Assembly: GCA_037367405.1 (NCBI GenBank)
Contig: JAZKJV010002626.1
Coordinates: forward strand, 186,001-250,000
Reading direction: 5' to 3'
Source of the DNA: Ottelia alismoides
Taxonomy: Eukaryota; Streptophyta; Magnoliopsida; Alismatales; Hydrocharitaceae
Length of the DNA: 64,000 nucleotides
Part shown: in pieces, positions 11,407 to 22,650 of the stretch
How the letters are laid out: every line of letters begins with the position of its first letter
Position numbering within the stretch: the first letter of the stretch is position 1
Notes under the pieces: model-generated
The model's input: only the letters and a program-made list of their open reading frames with translations
What the model was told of the DNA's origin: nothing
Database searches by the model: none
Position numbers and translations under genes: made by a program

Positions 11407-12650
11407 CATGGTTCATGCTTTCTTTGTCAAGGGTTAACTTGAATATAAACTCTTATTTCATGCAAGGGCTAAGATACTCTGGAGGTGTTTTTTTTTTTGG
11501 GGGGGGGGGCGGGGGTGAACTGTGGTTAGATGCAAGACTGATGTGAATCACATATAATCATTTGGATTGTGATCTAGGGTAGACATGAATATTATTCGCT
11601 AATACATTAGTATGACACTTCTTCCTTGTCTTATTTAAGCATGCCAGTTTACAACTACATCAGATATATGTCAGTAGTAAAACAAGTTACAGATATTGTG
11701 TCCACAAACTTGCAATATTCATCTCACATAGGATTTTTCTATATAGCTCGAGGTGTTTTTTTGGGTGTAACCTCATAAGCGTTTGTAAATCTGTATATAA
11801 TACTTGTAAATATATTCTTCGGATGGGTCTCTAAAGGTGTGGCCCATCCCATCTTTTATCTAAAATAGGAAAGTACATCAGGTACATGGTAGTAGTTAAA
11901 AAGGTTACGTTTTCGTGTTTATAAACTTGCAGTCTTCATATTACATAGGATTTTTTTTTATAAATCTGTCTTCAACTTGTGTGTGATGCCAATCATGGCA
12001 TCGCTCGTGTCGTCCTCTTACGTTGTCCCAAATCACCTTCTTTGATTGGGACAATTGTAAACTCATTCCATGCTGTAGGCTGATTCACAGTAGGATGTAC
12101 TGCGGATCTTGTGCGTCCAATTCCCATGTAAAACTTACTCTACCTCAACAGTAGGATGTACTCTCTTTAAAACCTTTAACCTCCCATGTAAAACTTCTAT
12201 GCTCTATGGATCGGCATTTGCAAATACTATAATCGAGGCATCATTGTTGGCATTGTGGAGCAACAAGACAAAGCAAATAAAACAGTCCAACAGAATAGTG
12301 GTAATTGTACAACGATAGCGACAAGAAATAAAGGTTGCCGGAGAGATGAGGAAGGGGGAAAATATGGATGAAACGTTTTGATCATTTTTTTTCATACAAC
12401 GCAACCCTTTACGTAGATACATTTGAACAAAGATGTATGAACGAAAGTCATAATGGTTCGTACACATCTATATTCATACAGTTCAATATCTACATTAGAT
12501 AGCATATTTACACCCATTTCATGAGTCATAATTACTCGAGAAATCCTGAATCAGCACTCTTTCTCACACTCATCATAACCTTTTTTAGGTTAGTTCAATA
12601 ATTAAACAATTCATGTGAGTTAATCTAATCATACCATATCCAAGGATTTT
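11407..12650. repeat. Non-coding region with two diverged direct-repeat pairs
   Basis: A roughly 92-bp unit (ACATCAG..TACATG..AGTAGT..AAA...GTTACA..AAACTTGCA...CATAGGATTTTT) occurs at about 11656-11745 and 11873-11962. A second unit (CAGTAGGATGTACT ... CCCATGTAAAACTT) occurs at about 12088-12137 and 12149-12197. A T-run/G-run homopolymer lies at about 11490-11515. No gene is recognisable. The frames at 12109-12318 and 12204-12467 have no domain. Confidence 0.65.
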
Positions 12651-12659
12651 CATTTATTT

Positions 12660-13165
12660 TTATTTTTTATTTTTTATTTAATCAAGAGCACCCCTCTTCT
12701 TCCCCTCCCTCCTCTCGCACCAATTGCAACTCTCCAGTGACCCTCCTCCGTTGCACCTTCCTCGGCCTCCATTGTTGCTCCTTGTCCTCTTCTCCGCCCA
12801 TAGTGTCGTCACTGCCCCTCCTCTGCCTTGCCCTCGTCTACTGCTCCCTCCTCCTCAAACCCCTTCCAATCCTCCTTCACCCTCTCCTCCAGTTGTTGCC
12901 CCTCCCTTGCCCCTTCCAGCCCTCTCCGGCCACCTTCTCCATCCACTCTCTCTAACCATTGCCTGCTGCACCTCCGCCCTTGTGCAACCTTTAGCCCCCT
13001 TGAGCCTCCATCCCTCTTCAAAAGAACCATCTTTGCCGACTGCACAAGTATATGAAACCTATTTGCACGGCATTCGATCTTCATTGTACGGGCACCATCA
13101 ACATCTACGTCACACAGAGTCTTCTTCTCCACCTCAAGCGTAGCACAGAACCTTTCTCCATTGAG
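12660..13165. other. C/T-rich, proline-codon-rich low-complexity stretch
   Basis: Strongly pyrimidine-rich plus strand (CCTCCT, CCCTTCC repeats). It gives overlapping open frames in several frames at once (12724-13143, 12737-12955, 12828-13055), all Pro/Leu/Ser rich. Openness in every frame points to composition rather than a gene. It could be a decayed captured exon because GC content jumps against its surroundings, but no family is recognisable. Confidence 0.5.
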
Positions 13166-13172
13166 TTGCAGT

Positions 13173-14535
13173 GCAAGAACACTAGGGGTGTTCGAAATAT
13201 CCGGGTCAAACAGGTACCTGACCCGACTCGGTTATTTCGACCCTAAGTTCAAGGGTACTCAGGAATCGAGTCGGGTACCCGTTAGCAGTTGACCCACTTG
13301 ACCCTGTGGAAAAGCCCACGGGTAATTACGGATACCCGGTTGGCAAAAACAACCAACTGGTCATTACAGCCACACCATTTCACTGCCATTACCCAATCTG
13401 CGAATGAGGGCATCTTCTTCCTTCAAGTGAAAAAATGTTATATAATACACATGCAAAATCGATGGAGTTTCTTCTCGATCTGTTTAAACTTGTAACCATA
13501 ACCTTCCTCTGCTGAACTGTGAGCGTTACTAGAGAAGTCGATCATTGCATGTCCCTTCTGGTTGCCAAACATTTATCACAGGAGAACTCGCTCCGTAATC
13601 CATCATTAAGTATCCATTTAGCTGTGAGAACTCGATCCGTAATCCATCATTAAATATCCATTTAGTTAATTACTTTTTACCTTATATTTATCTAAATGGT
13701 GTTTGTCAAATTGTCTGCACATAATTTATATGGAAGAATAGGGAAATATATTGCTCTGAAAAAAAGTATCCAATTTAATGCAACACTTTAAATTTATGTT
13801 ATGAACGAAAGTTTTTATTTGTACAGGATTCATAAATATATCATAAGAATTTAGACCATTGTCAATATATCTGATAATTTAGACACCTATTAAATTATTT
13901 ACATTGCTTTGAACTTGTCAGAAATTCAGGAATCCTTCAGAGGATGTTCAAAGTTCTACTATGGAATTCTGATCATGTTATAAACTGAGAGCGTATTCAA
14001 AATCCCACTATCAAATTTCAAATCTTTCTATTTTGATTTATATTCATAGTTAAAAAAAGCATAATTACAATATACAATAAGTAACTGTGCATATTTTTTT
14101 ACTATGGATTAGATGTGATTCACTTTCCCGTATGTATCATTTGATATATTCATTTGTGTTATGTACTGTTTTTGATATATACAAAAAGTTTGCTTTGTAT
14201 ATATTTTACTGTCCTTTGTTATGGTCAGTTTGAATGGACTATAAGGTTGCAAATAGCATATGTATAAGAATTCATTTTTATATATGATTTTACATTTTTT
14301 TACTATGCTTTGTTATGTTCATTTGATGTATATGTTTGTCATAGTGACACACGGATACCCATGGATACCCATTACCCATTCAAATATTTCGGCTATCTGT
14401 TAAAATTGGATACTCGTTGAAATGCGTCGGGTCGACCCGTTGACCCGGTAATGATGGATTGTGGCGGGTCATGATTGAATGGGTCGAGTACCCGCCCCAT
14501 GAATACCCATAAAGAATACCACCACACGCAAGAAC
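13173..14535. mobile_element. Non-autonomous hAT element 2 with its target duplication
   Basis: The element spans 13181-14527 between two copies of the 8-bp direct repeat GCAAGAAC (13173-13180 and 14528-14535). The left end reads ACTAGGGGTGTTCGAAATATCC. The right end, reverse-complemented, reads GTGTGGTGGTATTCTTTATGG, an imperfect inverted terminus of the TAGGGGTGTTC type common in hAT elements. Both subterminal regions carry many GGGTACCCG, GACCCG and GGATACCC motifs (13200-13340 and 14345-14515). The interior has no transposase and contains a 44-bp tandem duplication. The terminus is less well conserved than in element 1. Confidence 0.8.
13582..13668 (+). repeat. 44-bp tandem duplication inside hAT element 2
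   Basis: GAGAACTCGCTCCGTAATCC... followed by CATCATTAAGTATCCATTTAG is repeated immediately as GAGAACTCGATCCGTAATCC... with two or three substitutions. Confidence 0.88.
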
Positions 14536-16300
14536 TATTGCCCCGTACTCCGCTTACGCCAATGGCTTAAGGATGGGGTTCCTCGAATTTGCTGGGAGGT
14601 GATGGAGGTCCAAGGAAGATGGAAGGGAAGGAGAAGTGATATCAATTGTAGATAAGACGAACAATTATTTAACCGTTTCCATTATAGTTAAACATGGAAA
14701 TGAATGGAAGTTAACACATGGATATGTCGTTTAAGAATCAAGCCCTATTCAGGATTTGGTATAATTATGAATTATTGAGGGTTATGTACGTACATATAAA
14801 AGTATAAAAGGATTATGAGTGTAAATATCATAATTGGATGTTGCTATTGAAAGAATTTAGTCCGAACGACAATAAAATGGAACCGTTGTGTACAGTAATG
14901 TAATATGTATGGATAGGGAATACGTGTGGTTAAGCAATACCGTAGATAGTGGCAAGCACCTAATCAGATGTACCTTTTGATATGGAAGCCCTGCAAGCAT
15001 TGCATGATCGACTCTCCACTTTCAGCGGAGGATGGAATGCCAAATTATTTTCATTTTCTGACTAAACAGACGAGATCTTTCCAAGCAAAAATGAAAAAGC
15101 TGGCATTCTATATCAAAAGGTCAAACTTTGGGGAAAAGAGGAGTACGACTTTGGAGGAGAAATGGCAACTTTGAACTTGAAAGCGATATCTATTCACTGT
15201 TAGAGAAGACGACTGCCACGCCCACACACACCCATTATCAATCCATGACGCCGATAAGGAAAGGACATAGATGTAAAGTCAAATGTGCTGCTTTGGGATA
15301 TTATAAGATATTAGTGGGGGCACATTTGCTTTACTTATACACAATTCCACGGATTGTTTCAATTTCTATTATGATGAAATAGGTAATTTGTAAGATTTGA
15401 ATCACGATTCCTCGAGATGGAAAACTATACCGGATCATTTAAATGGATTATAAGTTTTAAATTTCTGTCTTTAATGAGGTTGATCAATTTTAGCGGTACA
15501 ACTTCAGGACGAAAAACCCAAGGAGTAGTATATTCAGATGAAAAAGTACACCTCTGATCATCATGTTTTAAAAATTACATTCCTGAGAAATCGTTAATTT
15601 GTAAGTCGAGGTAAAATCGTAGTAAATGAAAAAAATAACACGAATGTAAGACACAAAACTTTTAATATACATCAATACATTTTATTCATTGTAAAATTAT
15701 CTTTGATTTTTTTAATTTGAAACGAATATCAAATTCTTGCTATTTTCTGACAATAAATCATATATTATCTTCTGATTTGTTATCAAATCGTTGCAAAATT
15801 AACAACATTTATTGCATATGTTTATAGAAAATAACGGATAATCATCCTATGAATATTTAGTAATAAACACGACATTTATTACGTACAATTGACAAGAACA
15901 ATGGATAAATGTATACTGTATAGTGTTAATTATTATAAATTTAACATATGAAGATATATATACTAAATAAAAACATTCAAATTATTCACGGTTATATATC
16001 TACCATAAATTAGACGTTTCGAGAGTAAGGTGCAAAAGAGTGCACTGCGATGGAGAGAGCATAAGGAAAAAACAATGCTTGTTGTACATTTGATTCTATT
16101 TATTAGGAAGAAAGGGCAAATTACATGGTGTTAATAGTTTATTGTATAAAGTGCAAAAATAGCTTAATAAGGTAATCACAATTTCCTACAAGTTGACCAA
16201 ATATTTTAAGCTCGACCATGAGTCTCCCACATAGAATTGGAAATGATAAACTTGATCCTAGTAAAGAAGAAATTCATGCAACTATTTGTACTATGCATCA
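14536..16300. other. No gene recognised
   Basis: About 1.8 kb of AT-rich sequence. The plus-strand frames at 14968-15174 and 15128-15382 overlap in different frames and show no domain, signal or splice context. Confidence 0.5.
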
Positions 16301-16303
16301 CAT

Positions 16304-16684
16304 TAAGGGCCTGTTTGGTTGCTAGATTACCCCTGACTAACCTGACGTATCCCCAACTCTATCCTTGCATTCATGGATTGGAATTAGTTATATGGATCAT
16401 ACATTTTCTTTGTTATAATATTTTTTTACGATGTTCAAATAAAAAAATTAACATGGAAAATATATTATAATCAATTAAAAAATTAATATAACACATAATC
16501 CATGTTACATCGCATTTATCATTCAAACCCTCTGCTACCCTCCCAACCATCCATATAGATAGGAGGATACCCAACCCAACCCAGGTGGATTATTTTTCAA
16601 GAAAAAAGGTAAATAAGTGATGCTCTCTGTGATCCGATTCAACTCCTTTTCCATAGAATCGACCCATCGAACAATACAACACTA
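16304..16684. mobile_element. Possible Tourist/PIF-like MITE
   Basis: The left end GGGCCTGTTTGGTTGCTAG is the common plant MITE terminus, preceded by TTAA. A loosely complementary right end (CCATCGAACAATAC) lies near 16663-16676, followed by TAA. The inverted match is poor and the right limit uncertain, so this is a weak call based mainly on the left terminus. Confidence 0.35.
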
Positions 16685-17150
16685 AAGGATAAAGTAGTTT
16701 GACCTGTGAATAAATACCTTATAAATTAGGTATTGAATTGTAAATAAATTTAAATTTAAAGTAATATAAACTTAAACTATATATAATTTAATAAATAAGT
16801 TTATGTTTTTATGCTAATTAAATAACATTATTTTAATTAATACAGTAAATACAATCCTTAATTTATAAGTATAATATACATACTTTCAAATTAGTAATTC
16901 TATATAACTTAATACATTATTATATTTTATAAATTTAATATAAAAGCTAACAAACTAAGTGCATATATATTTTAATTTTAAAATATTATTTACAAACATA
17001 AATAAATAGATATATAATATAAGTATATTATACCTATATTTTGGTTTTTATTTTATTATAAATCATAATATATTTTTTAGAATTATGAAAAATAATGAAA
17101 TTGTAAAAAATAAAAATAAATATAAATAGATAAAATTTAGTTGTACATAT
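16685..17150. other. AT-rich stretch, nothing recognised
   Basis: Very A/T-rich with many short TAATAT and AAATAAAT runs. No open frame of note. Confidence 0.5.
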
Positions 17151-17522
17151 ATACCGATAGGAAAAAATGGGCTTGCCCCTAAGCATGTCTTCCCCTGCCC
17201 TTATTTTTCTACAAGTTTTTTATTTTTTTTGAAAAATATCAGTATATATATTAATCTATATATCTCTCTCCAATATACCATTCGAATTTCCTCAGAAACA
17301 GAGACTCCTATGCTCTCCATTTAGAACATGCAATTTTAATAGTCTAAACATTGTTGTAATCGACATGTTCTAGATGGAGGGCATATGAGTCTCTGTTTCT
17401 GATGAACTTCGAATGATATATAGGAGGGATATATAGGTTAATATACATGGTGATATTTTTCAAAAAAATAAAAAAAACACTGAAAATGGGGTGGGGGCAG
17501 CCCCATTGAACCCATACCAATA
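17151..17522. mobile_element. Fold-back MITE, copy 3, with a likely 9-bp target duplication
   Basis: The element spans about 17160-17513. It is the best-preserved copy: left GAAAAAATGGGCTTGCCCCT, then AAATATCAGTATATATATTA and CAATATACCATTCGAATTTC..CAGAAACAGAGACTCCTATG. The complementary right arm carries CATATGAGTCTCTGTTTCTG, GAATGATATATAGGAGGG and GGCAGCCCCATT. Flanks ATACCGATA (17151-17159) and ATACCAATA (17514-17522) match at 8 of 9 bases. A 9-bp duplication would suggest a Mutator-type element. It has no coding capacity. Confidence 0.75.
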
Positions 17523-20500
17523 TGATCCCAAAAGTGACTTTTGTATATTAACTCTCTTTTTTTGTGAAACCAACTTTATGTGATAGTAAACTTTATAGCA
17601 TGAATACTAGAAGTGAGTTTGATATTATGGTATATTTAAATATATTTCATAGAGATTTTATCATAAAATGTAATAATAAGATTAATGAATCCCAAATTCA
17701 TCAATAATCAACTCCCAAATGAGAAAAGAGAAGGTAAATGACACATGATCATTCTCGTTAAGAAGAACATGATGGCATGAGACTAACATCCTATAAGGCA
17801 ACGGGGCCCTCGATGCCTCTGACACACATTTTCTTATGAATTTTATTAGGTGTTTTTATGAAATTATCGTTGAAACTCATAAAATAGATTTCAAATAAAT
17901 TTATCTTATTTATATAAGAAAGTTGATCATTAATGTTGAAAATAATTGTTATTAAAGATAAAAAAATCTTTCTTATTTTTGAAAACAAATCAAAATAGCT
18001 TAAAAATTAAGTTTGAAGATAGCTTTTGTGTTATATTTTTTTAATATTTCTAATAATTTTTAGGTAAGTTTTAACTTTCTAACGAACATCTAATAATATT
18101 TCAACGAGGACAATGTGATTAAATGAAAACAATGGGTTTTTAATTAATTTTAAAATAGTAAATAGTAACGAAAACTCTTGTTTTTAGTTTTCTATTATAG
18201 AGGAAGAAAATATTTACAAATAACTAGTGGTTGGTACTTTTTTATTTTTTTACATGGATTTTAAAATATTATAAGTGTCTTTTGGATTATAAGGTATATA
18301 TTGGTCTTTAGTTGGTTTATATATATTGCAATAGAGAATAACATCTATATAATTTAATTTTTAATATTTAACCACTTTGTGATTTTTAATGGATTTTTAG
18401 CCTGAAAGTAGTCTTTTAAGGTTTTTGAATGTTACAAACATAGGAAAAGTTTATAAATTCAAGAATTAAAAATACATATTAGTAGTATATAGTATAATCA
18501 ATTTTTAGGCAATTCTAGTTTTCTGTTTTTATGTAGTTTTCTTATTTTCAATTTTTGTATTCTCATATATATATATTTATATGTTCTGAACTATATACAT
18601 ATATTTTGCAATGGAAAAGTTTTTTTTGGCTTTCTTAATGATAAGGGTGAATTACAATGGGATTTAGACTTAGACCTAACAAGGAATGAAAAACACAAAT
18701 TAAAGAAAAGAAATAAAAATGTAGAGAATAAGAATGAAAAAACGTAGGTAATTGGGGCTATTTATCTACAAACCCCTGAAGAAAAATATTAAAAAATATT
18801 GTAAAAATGGAACAAATTGCTTACTACTGGAGGTATCGACAAAGAATTGAAGTATTCACAAAATCTCACGGAATGGGTTTGTTTGCAAACACAGATACTC
18901 ACGAGGGGTCTCGTATAATTTCTCTTAAAACCTATGTGTCAACAAGTTGTTGACTAGGCTTTGACTTCAAAAACTTACGTAATTAGCTAGTGCTTGTGTA
19001 GATAGGTCCCATTGAAGATGACACATCTCCGTGATCTGGTAATTTTAGAAGAAAACATATGGATTCACCTACATGTCTTCCCCAAGTTCTAAATCCAATG
19101 CAATAAATAGTGACTTCTCCAAATTCTTTTCATTTAAAGGTTAGATTTACACTTCCTTTGATTTTCACAATGAGTCAATGGATATATTTGATGAAATTTT
19201 GATTGTCTTGCTTGTATTTGACGTACTCACAATAGAGCTCAGATCAATTATTCATTTCCCATTTTCGATATGCAATTACAAATCAAAAATATCGCGAGTA
19301 CGAAACCCGAAGTAAATTACAGTTCAATTCTATCCTATATGAGAGTAGTTTCCCGATTTAAATTCAATCAAATGCATTTAAAACTTCAAGGATTTCAGCC
19401 GAGAGATGTAAAAAACGGGCATATTATATACGTTAAGATAATTGGCTAATGCTTATTCAAGTCAACGATGTTAATGGAACTGATATATGAAGAAACGATG
19501 ATCAAATGCTCTTGTCAACAAAGAAAAATGGAGCAAGGGTGAATCGATACATGCATGGATCCTGATATAATGATAAATTGGGGGGCTGGACATTGGGAGA
19601 CCTTAGTGACATAGCTTCAACATGTTGACAAGGTCACAAAAGCATATGCCCATGCAGTGGGGAGCTGTGACAGGACATTGAGGTTAAACCTCGCATATTA
19701 CGAAAATACACAATAAAGGAATTAAATTCGTAGAATAAGGTCTCAACTGTATGTGCACATGTGCAAATATATAAAAAAACGATTGTAAGTGCGAAATTAC
19801 AAGATAACAGAAATAATTTACGCATAGTTCATAAGATCGTAAGAGTATAGAAAACTACCTTTGATGCATGAATCTTTAAAAGAAGAGACCACCTGATTCA
19901 AGTCCAATATGATACTTGCAGACACAATGATGAGTCGTGGTTCTTTCCATAAATTTGAGAGATCTTCACCACCAAATTGTCTATGCAAAATCTGTACCTC
20001 ATGATTTCATCTCATGAAATCAAGTCCTTCTACTCGTACATGAAGTATGGAGAAGAAAGAAGATCCTCTTGCAATTAACCAGCCAACATAAACGATAAGA
20101 GAGGCAAGAAGATGGATTACTAAAGGGATAATGGTGGTGAATATGGGGACGACAAAGGAAAAATAAAGAAAATAATCTCTTTTATCTTCTCCTCTTTCTT
20201 CATAGGACTACATAACACTTGATGGAATTGAATTCAGTTATTCTAACTTGAGAAGAGAACTCATGCCCCTCTTTCATAGATCCATGAATGGTCAGGATGG
20301 AGTCCTACTCCATCTATTGATGCCCATAATACAGAGAGAGAGAGCATTTCCTCTCCATTTATCTCTTCTTAAATTTGAATTTCAGCTAGGACTAGAATTT
20401 GAATTTTGAATTAATGGAAGAGTATAAAAGAGAATAATTTTGTCCTTTCATTCTCTCCATAATGGACGCTCCCCATGAGAAATTGGAGAAAAATTTTCTC

Positions 20501-20770
20501 CTCTTTCCCAAGTGGTTATCCACCATGAGAAATTGAAGAGAAATTATTTCTTTTAACTTCTCTTTCAAAAAATTCAATTACAATTGGTTAATTAATTAAT
20601 GGATAAATTAATTTATTCAAATAATTAATTTCTAGTCACCATTATATGATATTTATAAAAAACCATCCAACCAAAAATGAAACTAATGGATTAACATATA
20701 ACAAAATGTAACTTCAATCCACATTTATTTAATTATGTGAATCATATTTACATATGTCCTTATTAAATAG
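17523..20770. other. No gene recognised
   Basis: About 3.2 kb of AT-rich DNA. It contains two near-direct repeats around CCATGAGAAATTG(G/A)AGA (20472-20500 and 20522-20550) and otherwise nothing I can name. Minus-strand frames at 17791-17988, 19634-19825 and 20392-20577 are short and lack domains. Confidence 0.5.
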
Positions 20771-20850
20771 AAATTTTTACACTTATAATCCTGAGTAATT
20801 TTGTAATTACAATCATAACCCCACATAATCGTGAATTACACAAGAAACCT
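20771..20850 (+). repeat. Left arm of the inverted repeat around the lectin-P450 chimera
   Basis: GAAATTTTTACACTTATAAT..CCTGAGTAATTTTGTAATTAC..AATCATAACCCCACATAATC is, in reverse complement, closely similar to 22570-22650. The two arms enclose about 1.7 kb containing the chimeric ORF. Each arm is made of GGGTTAT..TGTAA-type units. Confidence 0.7.
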
Positions 20851-21098
20851 TGGATAGTCCATCCATCTCACACCTATAACCCTCCGTTAAGGGGGTAGTT
20901 AGCTCAAGCATATCATGAGTTAATCTAACACATGTTCTATCCAATGCAAATCGATACTTCCTGGAATCATTAAACTACCAAAGTAAATCTCGTAACAAGA
21001 AAACGATAGTTTGTATTATCAATTGCATGTAGAAAATCATGCCCAAATTTAAGGTGATGTCCCCTTCCCTCACAGCATAGGCTCTCCTCCCTTGTTTC

Positions 21099-21113
21099 AT
21101 AAATATATATAAT
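21099..21113 (+). promoter_or_regulatory. TATA-like box upstream of the chimeric ORF
   Basis: ATAAATATATATAAT lies 20-35 bases before the first ATG (21134), after a C/T-rich stretch. Spacing to the ATG is short, so either the leader is very short or a downstream methionine is used. Composition alone could produce this match. Confidence 0.4.
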
Positions 21114-21133
21114 AAGAACATCACTGCATCTCC

Positions 21134-22198
21134 ATGGTGGTGAGGATGGTAACGAAGATGATGGGACTATCATCACTGCTGGTCGTTCTTCTTCTTCTCT
21201 TTTCCATCACACCTTCTCCGGTCTCTTCCCTTCAATACCTCCGGAGAGGATCCAGCCTCTTTGTGGAGAAACCGATTGATCTCGTCTCCAAGAACAACGT
21301 CTTCTCATGCGGGTTCTATCAGGCAGAAACAAATGCCTGTTCCTTCTCCATCTGGTACAGCAAATCTAACAACACCCTTGTGTGGACGGCCAACCAAGAC
21401 CATCCCGTCCATGGCCGGCGGTCAAGACCAGAGCTGTGGAAGGATGGAACCATGGTCTTGGTCGATTCTGACAACAGCATCGTGTGGTCTACCAAAACCA
21501 TCTCTGACACCCTTCTTCCTGGACAACCCATCACCAAGTATATAAAGTTGGTGTCTGCGAGATATGAAAACTCCACAAAATTGGGTTTCTATAACTTATT
21601 TTTTCATAATGATAATGTTCTGAATATGAGCTATGATGGTCCTGATATTTCCAGCATCTACTTGCGGACCCTAGATGCTAGTATATTTGCGAAAGGGAGA
21701 ACCACTTACAACAACAGCAGATATGGAGTTTTGGACGACATGGACCAGTTCATCTCCAGTGACTGGCTCGGTTTTGCCGCATCTGATATGAATACTTCAG
21801 GATCAAACAAAAGAAGATTAACTATTGGTTTTGATGAAAATATCAGATTGTATATCTTAAACGAGACCACTGGCAGATGGATGGTTACATGGCAAGCGAT
21901 TGCAGTGCCGTGTAGAGTCCATGGACTATGCGGGAGGAATAACATCTGCACGGACACACTCGCACCCAAGTGCTCCTGCCCTCGTACATATGCTCTGGTG
22001 GATCCATTCATAACAAATAGAGACGTGGAGGAGGCGAGATTTAGGCAGTGCAACAAGAAGATGGATGGGCTTCTTGAGAGAGATCTGCAGGATCATCGTG
22101 GTGGAGGTGGTGACGAGATTGGGGATTTCGTCGATGTGCTGTTGTCTTTGCAGAAGTACGGTGACAGTGGGGTTCTCCTTACTGACGATAACCGATAA
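21134..22198 (+). pseudogene. Chimeric ORF: ZmPK1-like G-type lectin receptor ectodomain joined to a P450 fragment
   Basis: 354 codons. Residues 1-32 form a signal peptide with a leucine-rich core. About 33-122 is the first part of a B-lectin domain (LRRGSSLFVEKP, FSCGFYQ, FSIWY, LVWTANQDHPV). About 125-260 is an S-locus-glycoprotein-like domain (LLPGQPITKYIKLVSA, NVLNMSYDGPDISSIY, RRLTIGFDENIRLY). About 260-283 is an EGF-like cysteine cluster (PCRVHGLCGRNNIC, CSCP). This order is that of S-domain receptor kinases related to ZmPK1. The last third of the B-lectin domain (the DTGNLV..WQSFD region) is missing between residues 122 and 125. The PAN, transmembrane and kinase parts are absent. From about residue 300 the sequence becomes P450-like. 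Transcription is unknown. I call it a pseudogene because of the deletion, truncation and fusion, although the frame itself is open. Confidence 0.75.
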
Positions 22199-22213
22199 CG
22201 TCAAAGTTATCAT
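22030..22213 (+). pseudogene. CYP71-like cytochrome P450 fragment (before the I-helix)
   Basis: Residues 302-354 of the chimera (RFRQCNKKMDGLLERD, HRGGGGDEIGDFVDVLLSLQ, VLLTDDN) match the family pattern just before the I-helix in plant CYP71-clade P450s: a helix with MDG-LLER, then HR, then DFVDVLL-LQ, then LTDDN. A 7-bp tandem repeat (GATAACC GATAACG at about 22186-22199) shifts the frame and creates the stop. In the next frame VKVIIL, the continuation expected in P450s, follows directly and then matching ends at about 22213, before GTGAGG. The haem-binding cysteine region and the oxygen-binding groove are absent, so no enzyme is encoded. Only this segment remains. The call rests on pattern recognition without alignment. 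Confidence 0.7.
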
Positions 22214-22400
22214 ACTGGTGAGGAGGTTCAACCTGCATTGCGGGACAGGGACAGGGGAGCGGGGTTTTCAATGGGGGCAGAGGGGGGCTTCGTCGTGAGC
22301 TTGCAGGGAAGGGAGGGGGCTTCGTTAACGAGTTGCAGGGGAGTTCCATGAGCAGGGGAGGGGGCTTCACCGACGGCTCCAGCAGCCTCCGTCCATCCCA
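22214..22400 (+). repeat. GC-rich segment with imperfect repeats of GGGGGCTTCG..GAG-TTGCAGGG
   Basis: Three loosely repeated units (GGGGGCTTCGTCGTGAGCTTGCAGGG, GGGGGCTTCGTTAACGAGTTGCAGGG, GGGGGCTTCACCGACGGCTCC) directly follow the P450 fragment. GC content is far above the AT-rich surroundings, suggesting a third piece of captured genic sequence. No protein family is recognised. Confidence 0.55.
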
Positions 22401-22569
22401 ATGCAAATTTTATTTCCTTATATTTTTTTATTCCAATGCATACTTTAAAAATGTGATATGGTTTTAAGGATAAAATTGGTAACATGTAACTCTTTCTGTG
22501 AGAGTTAACAGATAAAATAGGTTGCAACTAACACAGGGTTATGCCATGTAAGATTTAAGCATTTTTTTG

Positions 22570-22650
22570 GGGTTCTGGGTATAATTCATGATTCGCGAGG
22601 TTATGATTATAATTGTGAAATTACTCAGGGTTATGGGTGTAAAAATTCAA
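22570..22650 (-). repeat. Right arm of the inverted repeat around the lectin-P450 chimera
   Basis: GGTTCTGGGTATAATTCATG, GAGGTTATGATTATAATTGTG and AAATTACTCAGGGTTATGGGTGTAAAAATTC are the near reverse complement of 20771-20850. Similarity fades outward on both sides. No short target duplication could be placed. Confidence 0.7.

Noticed and set aside
12724..13143. Proline-rich 139-codon gene
   Set aside because: All three forward frames are open over the same stretch because of the C/T bias. No start context or family.
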